Position numbers and translations under genes: made by a program. Source: Flavobacterium tyrosinilyticum (GTDB lineage Bacteria; Bacteroidota; Bacteroidia; Flavobacteriales; Flavobacteriaceae). From it: a stretch of 64,000 bases of DNA. Positions 24,253 to 33,233 of the stretch are shown here, piece by piece (the first letter of the stretch is position 1; every line of letters starts with the position of its first letter). The stretch lies in contig NZ_JAMOKG010000001.1 in assembly GCF_023656565.1 (NCBI RefSeq), positions 502,456-566,455 of the forward strand. Direction: 5' to 3'. The notes below the pieces were generated by a model. That model made no database searches and was not told the origin of the DNA. It saw only the letters and a list, made by a program, of their open reading frames with translations.

Positions 24253-25707
24253 TTAATAAACAAGTGTTTGTATAGCGTGTGGCGGAATTTTTACTTCTGC
24301 CTTTTTATCTCCAATAATCAAATTGTAGGTAAGGTCGTTTGCCGATTGGTTCATGACAATTGTTGCCATTGTTCCGTCAGCATTTAAAAAAGAGGTGCTT
24401 AATAAAGCACTTTTGCTTACTGCAGTACTTACTCTAACTGCATCTAAACGGATGAATTTTGAAAAGTGTCCGATATAATAATAAGATGGTGTGTAGATTA
24501 ATTCTCCTGTTGTAGTATCTGCATGGATTGGTGCAAAACAGAAATTTCCAACATGATTAGGTCCTCCAAACTGGTCTAAAAGAATATTCCAGTCTGTCCA
24601 AGCTACTGTTCCATTATTAAAATCATTTATCATATTGATTCCGTAACGTTCTGCATTACCCCAAAATTGATATTTCGATGCGTCAAATTTTTCGATACAA
24701 CCTTCAGTAAACATCAATTTTTTATCTGGATAAGCTTCATTTACTTTTCCAACATTATCAAACATCGGCGCACCGCCCGACCAAGTTTCGTACCAGTGAA
24801 ATCCCATTCCCCAAACATATTTTGATGCTTCTGGATCTGAGTAAATTACGTTTGCACGATAGTTCATTAAATCGCGGTTATGATCCCAAACGATTATTTT
24901 TTTATTGCCAAGGTTCTCTTTTTTCAAAGTTGGCCCAAGGTAATTTTTGATAAAGTCTCTTTCCGCTTCAGCTGTGTAAATACAAGATTCCCAAGTCTGC
25001 ACCGCCATTGGCTCATTTTGTGTAGAAGTTCCCCAAATTGGGATTCCTTCCTTTTCATAAGCTTTAATAAATTTCACATAAAAATTAGCCCAAGTCTGGT
25101 AGTATTCTGGAAGTAAAGTCCCCCCTTTCAAAACATTCTTATTGCTTTTCATAAAAGCATTTGGAGACCAAGGCGCAACGTATGTTGTCAATTTTCCTCC
25201 CGCTTTCTGAATGGCTTGTTTGATTAAAGGAATACGATACTGTCTATCATGATCAATAGAAAAAGTCTTCAAATCTTTGTCACCTTCTTCGATATAAGAA
25301 TAGCTTCCACTGCTAAAATCAGAACTTTGAATTGTTGTTCTTAGCAAAGAATAGCCGATTCCTTTTTGCTGATCGTAGTAGGCATTTAAAAATTCTGCTT
25401 GTTTTTCTTTTGAAAGTTTAGCAAATATTTCGGCGCTAGCATCTGTAATAGCACCTCCGATTCCCATAAAAGTCTGAAATTTTTTAGCTGGCTGTACAAA
25501 AACAGAAGTTTCTGTTTCTAGAGGTTGTTTTGCAGCAGAAAAAGTCAAATTATCTGTTGTAGTTAATCGCAACTTAGAATTCTCTGCGGTAGTATAAACG
25601 GTTATTTTTTTTCCGTTGGTTGTAAACTCTTTTTTTGTTTTTGGCTGTTGTGCAAAAGCTGCAGCAGAAAACAAAAGGCATATAATTTTTAGGCTATTTT
25701 TTTTCAT
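24253..25707 (-). CDS. GH30 glycoside hydrolase, glucosylceramidase-like type (exported, paralogue of 22710)
   Basis: A 484-residue GH30 with signal peptide (cut around AAAFAQQ). Acid/base is E232 (TQNEPMAVQTWESC), nucleophile E335 (MFTEGC). The NHVGNFCFAPIHADTT and YYYIGHFSKFIR segments are shared almost word for word with the gene at 22710, so the pair arose by tandem duplication. It is the first gene downstream of the terminator that follows the SusCD-lipoprotein unit, so its expression may be lower than that unit's or rely on read-through. Confidence 0.9.
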   Translation of the reverse strand: MKKNSLKIICLLFSAAAFAQQPKTKKEFTTNGKKITVYTTAENSKLRLTTTDNLTFSAAKQPLETETSVFVQPAKKFQTFMGIGGAITDASAEIFAKLSKEKQAEFLNAYYDQQKGIGYSLLRTTIQSSDFSSGSYSYIEEGDKDLKTFSIDHDRQYRIPLIKQAIQKAGGKLTTYVAPWSPNAFMKSNKNVLKGGTLLPEYYQTWANFYVKFIKAYEKEGIPIWGTSTQNEPMAVQTWESCIYTAEAERDFIKNYLGPTLKKENLGNKKIIVWDHNRDLMNYRANVIYSDPEASKYVWGMGFHWYETWSGGAPMFDNVGKVNEAYPDKKLMFTEGCIEKFDASKYQFWGNAERYGINMINDFNNGTVAWTDWNILLDQFGGPNHVGNFCFAPIHADTTTGELIYTPSYYYIGHFSKFIRLDAVRVSTAVSKSALLSTSFLNADGTMATIVMNQSANDLTYNLIIGDKKAEVKIPPHAIQTLVY

Positions 25708-25787
25708 TCGCTTCCAAATATTGTGTGTTATTAAATTGAAGTTTAGAAGAAATCAAAAATCGAGTTCTACCCTTTGAAGGATTTAAA

Positions 25788-25860
25788 AAATAGCCCATAC
25801 TCATAATGATTATGGGCTATTTACAACCAAACTTAAACTTAAACTTAAACTTAACTTAAC
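25788..25860 (-). terminator. terminator with AAACTT tandem repeat, end of SusCD unit 1
   Basis: AAATAGCCCATA (25788-25799) pairs with TATGGGCTATTT (25811-25822). On the minus strand the stem runs into a T-run. Between it and the lipoprotein stop lies AAACTT repeated four times (25829-25852). The same repeat-plus-hairpin arrangement ends SusCD unit 2 (32248-32300). Confidence 0.8.
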
Positions 25861-25863
25861 TTT

Positions 25864-26739
25864 TTATTTTCCTCTAAACTCAATTTTTGTAACTGTAATT
25901 CCGTCTTTAGTGAAAGTATTACCTCCAGAACGAATCAATAAGTAGATTTTTCCGCTTTCATTGAATTTTACAACATTTGAAACTGTACCTGTTACATCGT
26001 TTTTCACACATCCAATTGCGGATAATTTTCCTGAAAATTTCTCTTTTGCGCAACCATCCCAAGTACTTAGACCCATTACTTTATTGTCTTTATATTCTAC
26101 TCCAGGTTGAGGCAATGATTTACCAGCGTAAACTTCAAACCAAGTTTCATCAGAACCACTAGGACAAGAAACTGCCATATCTATAGTATATTCTCTATCT
26201 TTTACGACTTCGATTGCTTGGTAGATACCTTCTTGAGCCCATCCGCCAGGCGAATGAATTGTAGCACTGTTGTTAGCAAAAGACCAAAAAGCAGCACCAG
26301 ATGGGCTTAATTGTACACTAGTCCATTTAGCTTGATCTGCGGCTGTAGCAAAAGTTCCGCCTTGCACTAAGTTTCCTTTTGCAGGATCTGTTTGTGCTAC
26401 TATAATCTGCTGAGAAGAAGTTGCCATTGCTGCTCCAGCTCCAATAGCTGTATGTGTAACCGTATAAGTTCCTGCATCAGGTAAAGAAATTACTTGATTC
26501 ATTTTTCCTGGACTAGCACCGTCACCAGTATCCCATTTTGAAGAAATAACTCCTTTAGGCTGTGCCGTTAAAAGGTAAGTATTCATAGCACCTGCAACTG
26601 GTGTTATTGTAAACGAAGCATCAACATTCGTAGCTACAAGAGGATTCTCATTAACTTCTTCGCTGCAACTGCTTAGTGTTCCTAATGCTAAAGCTAGCAT
26701 TAGGTATACACTTTTTCTAAAATATATATTTAGGTTCAT
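25864..26739 (-). CDS. PKD-domain surface lipoprotein, probable glycan-binding protein
   Basis: A 291-residue lipoprotein (C25 in LGTLSSCSEE). Residues about 40-115 form a PKD-like domain (KWDTGDGASPGKMNQV...DAGTYTVTH). Residues about 125-290 form a jelly-roll, carbohydrate-module-like domain (FATAADQAKW, YTIDMAVS, WFEVYAGKS). It sits directly downstream of susD, the usual place for a surface glycan-binding protein of SGBP-B type, and would hold beta-glucan at the cell surface for SusCD. No catalytic motif is seen. Confidence 0.78.
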   Translation of the reverse strand: MNLNIYFRKSVYLMLALALGTLSSCSEEVNENPLVATNVDASFTITPVAGAMNTYLLTAQPKGVISSKWDTGDGASPGKMNQVISLPDAGTYTVTHTAIGAGAAMATSSQQIIVAQTDPAKGNLVQGGTFATAADQAKWTSVQLSPSGAAFWSFANNSATIHSPGGWAQEGIYQAIEVVKDREYTIDMAVSCPSGSDETWFEVYAGKSLPQPGVEYKDNKVMGLSTWDGCAKEKFSGKLSAIGCVKNDVTGTVSNVVKFNESGKIYLLIRSGGNTFTKDGITVTKIEFRGK

Positions 26740-26768
26740 TTCTTTTTGTTTTGGTTAATTAGTAAATA

Positions 26769-28277
26769 CTATTGGTAATTAGGATTTTGTTTCAATTTAG
26801 TACCGTTAAGTTCTGTATACGGAATTGGGAAAATCTCATCTGTTCCAGCATCAAAACCTCTATCAGATAAAGCTGCAGCTGCATCTCCCCATCTTACTAA
26901 ATCGAAAAATCTATGTCCTTCACCTGCTAACTCCATTCTTCTTTCATGTTTGATAGCTGCTAATGTTACAGGAACTGGATCTAGGCCAGCTCTTTTTCTA
27001 ACTGCGTCAAGTAAAGCTTGTGCTCTTGTTCCAGATCCTAAAGCTTCTGCTTCCATTAAGTAAGTATCTGCAAGTCTGATTATATAAGAATTTTGTTTGT
27101 AGTTCAACTCTGAGTTACCTCCACCAGTACTTACATCTGACTGTCTTGGAAGATATTTGTTCAAGAAATATCCAGTATCTTGGTAAGCTGGAATATAATC
27201 TGCTTTTCCTGCTGCTTTTAATGCTTTTAAGTCAAGAATTGTAGCATCCTTACGTGGATCACCCTGCATTGCATCATATAATTTTTGTGTTGCAACGTTA
27301 AATGCCCATCCTGCAGGAAGATTTGGTGCATCAGAACCTTCTGGTCTAGAATATCCTCTAGGTCCAACCATGATGTTTAATGAGTTTCCTTCGTCTCTAC
27401 CAGATCCCCAGAATGTCCAGTCAGAGTTACCTGCACTGCTGTGAGATACTTCGATTAATGATTCTGCGTTGAATTTGTTTGATGTAATCCATAAGTCGCT
27501 AAATTTATCTAACAATTTATTGCCATATTGATTTACTCCTCCTGGAGTACCATTTACTTCTGCTAAAACAGCTGCTGCTTCCGCTTTTTTACCTTCAAAT
27601 AAATATACTTTTCCTAATAGTGCTTGAGCTGCTCCTTTGTTAAATCTTCCAGCTTCAGTTTTTGCAACTACCGTATTTGGTAAAACTGCAATAGCCTCTG
27701 TTAAATCTTTTTCGATTTGAGCATAAATTACCTCTGGTGCAACTTGCTCAGGTGTAAAGATTGTTTCTGTTGTTAATGGCTCTAAAACTAATGCAATGTT
27801 TTTGAACAATCTTACTAAGTTAAAATAGTAAAATGCACGTAGTGTTTTAGCTTCTGCCGCAAATCTACTTCTAACTGCATCATTCATTGAAGCAGCTGGT
27901 AACTTAGACAACAAAATATTTGCTCTAGAAATACCTTGATAGTGATCGTTCCAGTAGCTTCCTGGAATAGTGATTGAAGAAAGTGAGTGTGTAGAGAAAT
28001 TTTGAATTCCTGTTCCATCTGTAGAACTACCTCCACCAGCATAAAAATCGTCAGAACCAGCATTCAACATTGCTACTAGGTTTTCAAAGCCTCCAGTGTT
28101 TTTTCTAATTGGATCGTAAACTCCAATTAAAGCGGCATAACATTGCTGCTCATTAGAAAAGTAGGTACTTGTATCAAATTTTCCTTGTGGGTCAATGGTC
28201 ACAAAATCTTCAGAACAAGATCCTAGAACAGCCATTGCCACAGCGATATATATATATTTAAATTTTATCGTTTTCAT
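26769..28277 (-). CDS. SusD/RagB-family glycan-binding lipoprotein
   Basis: A 502-residue SusD homologue with lipobox cysteine C21 (VLGSCSED). The N-terminal helical repeats (YFSNEQQCYAALIGVYDPI, SRANILLSK) and the C-terminal RRMELAGEGHRFFDLVRWGD plus LKQNPNYQ tail are family signatures. SusD forms the lid on the SusC transporter and captures oligosaccharide outside the cell. It lies 15 bases after susC and 29 bases before the PKD lipoprotein gene. Confidence 0.95.
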   Translation of the reverse strand: MKTIKFKYIYIAVAMAVLGSCSEDFVTIDPQGKFDTSTYFSNEQQCYAALIGVYDPIRKNTGGFENLVAMLNAGSDDFYAGGGSSTDGTGIQNFSTHSLSSITIPGSYWNDHYQGISRANILLSKLPAASMNDAVRSRFAAEAKTLRAFYYFNLVRLFKNIALVLEPLTTETIFTPEQVAPEVIYAQIEKDLTEAIAVLPNTVVAKTEAGRFNKGAAQALLGKVYLFEGKKAEAAAVLAEVNGTPGGVNQYGNKLLDKFSDLWITSNKFNAESLIEVSHSSAGNSDWTFWGSGRDEGNSLNIMVGPRGYSRPEGSDAPNLPAGWAFNVATQKLYDAMQGDPRKDATILDLKALKAAGKADYIPAYQDTGYFLNKYLPRQSDVSTGGGNSELNYKQNSYIIRLADTYLMEAEALGSGTRAQALLDAVRKRAGLDPVPVTLAAIKHERRMELAGEGHRFFDLVRWGDAAAALSDRGFDAGTDEIFPIPYTELNGTKLKQNPNYQ

Positions 28278-28292
28278 GATTCTTTAATTTTT

Positions 28293-31200
28293 TTAAAATT
28301 GAACGTTAGCTCCAAACAGAATAGATCTTGCTTGCGGATAAACTCCTTTATCTACACCATAAACCTGACCTCCAATTTCTGGATCAAATCCAGTATATTT
28401 TGTAAAAGTGATTAAGTTTTCTCCAGTTAAATAAAAACGTAATTTATCTGCTCCAATTTTAGATGATAAACTAGCTGGCATTGTGTAACCAAGAGTTACC
28501 ACTTTTAGACGCAAGTAGTTTCCATTTTCAAGATAAAAATCAGACATGTTAGTGTAATTTTTATTTGGGTCATTATTTGTCAATCTTGGATAATCGTTTG
28601 AAGTTCCCTCTCCAACCCAACGCTCTAAAGCTTTAGTCTGGTAGTTTGCATTCAGCACATCTAATCTTCTTAAACCTTGGAAAATTTTGCTTCCCGCAGC
28701 TCCTTGAGTAAATGCCATAAAGTCAAAGTTTTTGTAATCTAAATTTACGGTAAAACCAAAAGTATATTTAGGCAAGTTTGTTCCTAAGAATTGTTTATCA
28801 TCCTCAGTAATATTTCCGTCACCATTTGTATCTACCCAACGGAAATCTCCAGGTCTGGCATTTGGTTGGATTAAACCACCTGCTGCATTTTTGTATGCTG
28901 CAACTTCAGCTTCATTTTGGAAAATACCAGCTGTTTTAAAACCATAGAATTCGTTAAATGAGTGTCCAACTTGTGTTCTAGTTACTGGCCCCATAGATTG
29001 GAAACTAGCATCTCCAACAATGAAATTAGTAGATGATCCTACATAAGTAATTTCGTTTTTCAAGTAAGCAACGTTAGCATTAACACCTAAGTTAAAATCT
29101 CCAAGTCTTTTCTTGTATCCTAATTCAAGCTCAAAACCGCTATTGTCCATATCTGCGATATTTGCAGAAGGCGCATCAACAACTCCTACATATCCAGGAA
29201 TTACAATGTTTCTTAAAATTCCTTTTGTTGTTTTTTTGTAGTAATCAGCAGTAAAAGTAAAATCATTAAATAATTTTGCATCAAGACCAACAGTTGTTTG
29301 AGAAGTTTCTTCCCATCCTAAGTTTGCATTTGGAAGAGTAGAGTTTCCGTATCCTGTTGTAATATCTCCTGTATTTCCAACAGCATAATTGTAACCTCCA
29401 ACTACCAATGCTCTATATTTAAAATCATCAATGTTATCGTTACCTACAACTCCATAACCTCCACGTATTTTTAAAGTATTAACTACATTGTTTTCTTTCC
29501 AGAAGCCTTCTTTAGAAAGTACCCATCCAAGAGAGAATGAAGGGAAAACTCCCCATTTGTTATTTTCTCCAAAACGAGTTGAACCATCACGACGAACAAT
29601 ACCAGTGAAAAGATATTTTTCCATGTAATCGTAGTTTGCACGTAAGAATAATGAAGATAATTTGTGCTCTACTTTATCGCTTGTTCTTGTTGTTCTATCT
29701 GCTTGAGGAATATCAAAATTCCAAGAAGCATCTTTGTAGCTTGTAATTGGAAGACCAAACATTGTTGTTCCGATAGTAGTACCAATATTCTCAACATAAG
29801 CACCTTGTCCTGCTAAAACACTAAAATTGTGCTCTCCAAATTTGTTAGCATATGTTAAGATATTTTCAAGAGTCCAAGAAAATGATTTCTCATTGTTTTG
29901 GTTATAGTTGTTTCTATCCGCTTTCATATTTGGGTTTAAGAAGTTAACCGGAGTAAACATCTCATCTCCCCAATAGGCAATCTTACCACCAAGTGTAGTT
30001 CTAAATTTTAAATGACTTGTAATGTTAGCTTCTAAATAAGCATTACCAACAAAATCATCTGACCAGTTATAACCTCCTAATCTTGTTTGAGTATAGGCTA
30101 GAGGGTTTGTCATCTCTTGCTGCACTAAAGAAGAAATTCCGTAAGGATTTCCGTTTGCATCTCTAATAACATTTGGGTTTGTATAGAAACCTGTATTTGC
30201 TACAGCAGGATCAGTAACCACTAGTGGAGTAAGTGGGTCTAAGTTAATTGCAGAGCTTAACGGTCCACCAAACTCACTGTTTGTATTACCAATACCTTTA
30301 GACTTTTGGTGTGTATATCCGAAAGTTTGTCCGAAAGTAAAATAATCAGAAATTTTGTGTGTAGAGTTTAATCTGAAGTTTTTCTTTGTATAGTTAGAAA
30401 TTTGAGTAGCTACGATACCTTCTTGATCTTGAATTCCAAAAGAAGCATAAAAAGTAGATTTTTCACCACCACCGCTAATACTTAATTCATGTGTGTATCT
30501 AAAAGCAGAATCGTTAAAAATGGCGTCTTGCCAATCTGTACCTTTACCGAAAGCAGCTGGATTTGCATATTTAATAGCTCCGCCATCATTCAAAGATTTT
30601 TCATTCATAAGAGTTGCATACTGAGTCGCATTCAACATATCCAATCTTTTAGCTGGAGCAGAAATACCTGCAAAACCATTATAGTTTACAGAAATTTTTC
30701 CTGATTTTCCTTTTTTAGTAGTAACTAAAATAACCCCAGTTGCAGCACGAGTACCATAGATTGCAGCAGAAGCAGCATCTTTAAGCACCTCAATAGACTC
30801 AATGTCAGATTGATTGATGAAACCAATTGCACCAGCATCTACAGCAATTCCGTCAACAACCCATAAAGGATCATTTCCTCCTTCTCTAAATGTAGTGATA
30901 CCTCTTACACGAACTTTTGATGCCGCACCAGGCTGTCCAGAAGTTGCCGCTACAGAAACCCCTGCTACTCTACCTTGTAGCGTCTGCTCAACTCTTCCGT
31001 TTGGCACTTTTTCAAGATCAGCTGCTTTTACACTCGAGATTGCACCGGTTACAACAGATTTCTTTTGAGTTCCATATCCAACAACTACAACCTCATTTAA
31101 AGATTGTGATTCTGGTTTTAATTGAATTGTAATTTTTGTTCTTCCGTTTACTGCTTCTGTTACTGTCGCGTAACCAATAAAAGTAATTGTTAATGATCCG

Positions 31201-31403
31201 TTTGAAGGTGCCTGAATCTGGAATTTTCCGTCAAAGTCTGACGCAGTAGATTTAGTGGTACCTTTTAATAAAACTGTTGCACCTGGGACAGGCAAACCAT
31301 TTTCATCATTAATTATTCCATTTACTGTGACATCCTGAGCCACAGCAATAACCGAGAATAACAAAGATGAAATACAAAAAACAAGTAATTTTGTTAATTT
31401 CAT
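28293..31403 (-). CDS. SusC/RagA-family TonB-dependent transporter
   Basis: A 1036-residue outer-membrane protein. It has a signal peptide (cut after AVAQ), a carboxypeptidase-regulatory-like domain (VNGIINDENGLPVPGATVLL, about 25-105), a TonB-box/plug region (SLNEVVVVGYGTQ, then GTRAATGVILVTT), and a 22-strand barrel ending in ILFGANVQF. It imports glucan oligosaccharides with its SusD partner, powered by TonB-ExbBD. The N terminus and the 47 bases before the start are nearly identical to those of the second SusC at 34960, so the units are duplicates that diverged in the barrel. Confidence 0.95.
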   Translation of the reverse strand: MKLTKLLVFCISSLLFSVIAVAQDVTVNGIINDENGLPVPGATVLLKGTTKSTASDFDGKFQIQAPSNGSLTITFIGYATVTEAVNGRTKITIQLKPESQSLNEVVVVGYGTQKKSVVTGAISSVKAADLEKVPNGRVEQTLQGRVAGVSVAATSGQPGAASKVRVRGITTFREGGNDPLWVVDGIAVDAGAIGFINQSDIESIEVLKDAASAAIYGTRAATGVILVTTKKGKSGKISVNYNGFAGISAPAKRLDMLNATQYATLMNEKSLNDGGAIKYANPAAFGKGTDWQDAIFNDSAFRYTHELSISGGGEKSTFYASFGIQDQEGIVATQISNYTKKNFRLNSTHKISDYFTFGQTFGYTHQKSKGIGNTNSEFGGPLSSAINLDPLTPLVVTDPAVANTGFYTNPNVIRDANGNPYGISSLVQQEMTNPLAYTQTRLGGYNWSDDFVGNAYLEANITSHLKFRTTLGGKIAYWGDEMFTPVNFLNPNMKADRNNYNQNNEKSFSWTLENILTYANKFGEHNFSVLAGQGAYVENIGTTIGTTMFGLPITSYKDASWNFDIPQADRTTRTSDKVEHKLSSLFLRANYDYMEKYLFTGIVRRDGSTRFGENNKWGVFPSFSLGWVLSKEGFWKENNVVNTLKIRGGYGVVGNDNIDDFKYRALVVGGYNYAVGNTGDITTGYGNSTLPNANLGWEETSQTTVGLDAKLFNDFTFTADYYKKTTKGILRNIVIPGYVGVVDAPSANIADMDNSGFELELGYKKRLGDFNLGVNANVAYLKNEITYVGSSTNFIVGDASFQSMGPVTRTQVGHSFNEFYGFKTAGIFQNEAEVAAYKNAAGGLIQPNARPGDFRWVDTNGDGNITEDDKQFLGTNLPKYTFGFTVNLDYKNFDFMAFTQGAAGSKIFQGLRRLDVLNANYQTKALERWVGEGTSNDYPRLTNNDPNKNYTNMSDFYLENGNYLRLKVVTLGYTMPASLSSKIGADKLRFYLTGENLITFTKYTGFDPEIGGQVYGVDKGVYPQARSILFGANVQF

Positions 31404-31454
31404 TTTTCTAAAAATTTTGGTTAATTAATTAGTAATTTGATGCAATACTAAAAC
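31404..31454 (-). promoter_or_regulatory. conserved 5' leader end shared by both susC genes
   Basis: The bases just before the susC start (TTTTTCTAAAAATTTTGG and the following TTAATTAATTAGTAATTT on the plus strand) recur before the other susC (38191-38240) with one mismatch over about 47 bases. Conservation outside the coding region suggests a shared translation-initiation or RNA-level control element, or recent duplication. Confidence 0.55.
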
Positions 31455-31661
31455 TAAATTTTTACTTTTCACATCAAAAAGTCATTACAAAAACACATCA
31501 AAAACAAAAAAATAATATTATAAAAACACATCAAAAAAACTATAATTATTTAATTATTAGTGTTTTAAAAAAACAAAAAATAGTACTAAAGAAAAGTTAA
31601 TATTAAAAAATAACACTACATCAACTTTTTGCTACAATAGTTTATTAAAAATCATTAAAAC

Positions 31662-31693
31662 TACAACGTGATAGTACCTACTATTACGTTGTA
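31662..31693. promoter_or_regulatory. 32-bp near-palindrome, candidate operator of susC 1
   Basis: TACAACGTGATAGTA and TACTATTACGTTGTA are 15-base inverted arms with one mismatch, separated by CC. The right arm's CTATTACGTTGTAA recurs as CTATTACGTTATAA upstream of the second susC and of the regulator gene (38424-38437). The site lies about 260 bases upstream of the susC start. Confidence 0.6.
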
Positions 31694-32247
31694 AATAGCT
31701 ATTAAATAAACAATTAGAGGAATAAAGCTTTCATTTTTACTAAAACCAAAAAAACAGAGAATATCGTTTTTTTACCCTACTTTTTTTACATTATTAGCAA
31801 TTATTTTTATTATAAGAAAAAACTTATTTTGCGTAATTTTACAGGAAATTACTTTCTTTTAAAAAGATTTATGGATCAAAATAATGGGAAATAACACCTT
31901 AAAAAATGGAAAAAACATCTTTTTTAGCGCAAATGAGAAGAAGGTTGGCTTTTCATTGGAATTTAATCTCGTAATTGTACTTTCTTTTAAAGCGCTTTAA
32001 GATTCATTGTAATTTTATTTTAAAAGAAAAAGAGAATAAGAAAAGAATCTTAAAAAAGCTTTAGAAAGCTTTAGAAAGCTTCAAAACACCGTTGTACATG
32101 TCCTATACTTCCTTAAATGAAAATAAAAAGAGTATTGTTGGGATATGGTCAAAAAACTAGATACAAAAGGCCTTTCTGAGGCGTTACAGAGCATATCGCT
32201 TATAATCACATTTACTTAACTTCCAGGAAAGCAATAAGCAAAAAAAT

Positions 32248-32300
32248 AGCCCATAATCGAAATTATGGGCTAACCAGGCAATAAACTTAACTTAAACTAA
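32248..32300 (-). terminator. terminator at the end of SusCD unit 2
   Basis: TAGCCCATAAT (32248-32258) pairs perfectly with ATTATGGGCTA (32263-32273) over a CGAA loop. On the minus strand a run of seven Ts follows. The adjoining AAACTTAACTTAAACT stretch (from 32283) echoes the repeat next to the terminator at 25788. Confidence 0.88.
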
Positions 32301-32413
32301 CCATAGTTTAAATCGTAAATACACTTCTTTCTGAGAATGAAGCATAAAAGGTTTGAAATTCGAAAAAGGAATCTTTTAGTCTTCCTTTTTCGAAATAACT
32401 AACACAAAATATT

Positions 32414-33205
32414 TTATTCAGGTCTATAAACAAATGTCCAACCAGTTCCAGCATCTTTTAAACTTCTTGGCACATATAACACCAATTTATCTTCTGTAAG
32501 CGTAACAACATTATACTCATTGGCAGTGTTTCCAGCTTCATATCCTAAAATCTTTGAATTCGTAATAAATAGCTTTTTATTAGCAATATCCAAAACAAAG
32601 CTTCCTTTTTCAGCTGTTGCAGATGCTGTTTGATAATGATTATAATTCGCAGCCCCATTTAAGTCAAAATGCATTTTACCCGCAACGTCTAAAGGAGGAC
32701 AACAATCTCCCGCATTCCACCAAGCAGTCATGGCTGAATCAGGATTATCTGGAGGAGACATAAACCAATACGCTTCACCTGTGCCTGCAGCACCATCAAA
32801 AACCCAAGTCTTACCTGCCGCAGTGTTAGTACTAACTAAATCATACCAATCTTGATCTAATGGAGTATCAAGTTTGTCGACTTGTACATCTATCGTTTTT
32901 GTAAAAAATTCTCCTCCTAAAGTACCTATGAATGTAAAAGTAGACTTACCAGGAATTGGATAAACAACAGTTACTTCATTTGTAAGCGCTTTTCCTAAAT
33001 TATAGTCCCAATACCCTGTAACACCAGGCGTATCCATACTTAAAGTAATTTTATTTCCGCCAGGAGGGGTTTGCACACTTTTTAATTGAACACCAGCAAC
33101 GTCTGTAGAATTCTGTAAATGCTGTTCATCTACAATTGGGTCACATGCCGAAAAGACCAGCATAAACACAGCAATTAGTAAATATTTTATATTATGAATT
33201 TTCAT
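32414..33205 (-). CDS. surface lipoprotein of SusCD unit 2, probable glycan-binding protein
   Basis: A 263-residue lipoprotein (C21 in VFSACDP). A first beta domain (about 40-115; TGYWDYNLGKAL, STFTFIGTLGGEFFTKTI) resembles an Ig/PKD module. The second half has an aromatic-rich stretch (GEAYWFMSPPDNPD, AWWNAGDCCPP) of the kind that lines carbohydrate-binding sites. The position after susD suggests an SGBP role. It has no clear similarity to the PKD lipoprotein of unit 1 beyond architecture. Confidence 0.7.
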   Translation of the reverse strand: MKIHNIKYLLIAVFMLVFSACDPIVDEQHLQNSTDVAGVQLKSVQTPPGGNKITLSMDTPGVTGYWDYNLGKALTNEVTVVYPIPGKSTFTFIGTLGGEFFTKTIDVQVDKLDTPLDQDWYDLVSTNTAAGKTWVFDGAAGTGEAYWFMSPPDNPDSAMTAWWNAGDCCPPLDVAGKMHFDLNGAANYNHYQTASATAEKGSFVLDIANKKLFITNSKILGYEAGNTANEYNVVTLTEDKLVLYVPRSLKDAGTGWTFVYRPE

Positions 33206-33233
33206 CTTTCTAATTATTAATAGTTATTAAATA

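Larger units (their letters stand above)
31404..32413. other. 1-kb non-coding region between SusCD units
   Basis: No credible gene is seen. It contains the shared susC leader (31404-31454), three copies of the word CACATCAAAAA (about 31470-31550), the 32-bp near-palindrome at 31662-31693, a perfect 14-bp palindrome TTAAAGCGCTTTAA at 31987-32000, a short tandem repeat of AAGCTTTAGA (32056-32081), and the terminator of SusCD unit 2 (32248-32273). Confidence 0.65.

Noticed and set aside
25829..25852. Short AAACTT repeats as a CRISPR-like array
   Set aside because: They are direct hexamers with no spacers, and no cas genes are present.
31987..32000. TTAAAGCGCTTTAA palindrome as an operator
   Set aside because: Perfect but short, far from any start and not repeated at other promoters in the window; listed only as part of the gap.
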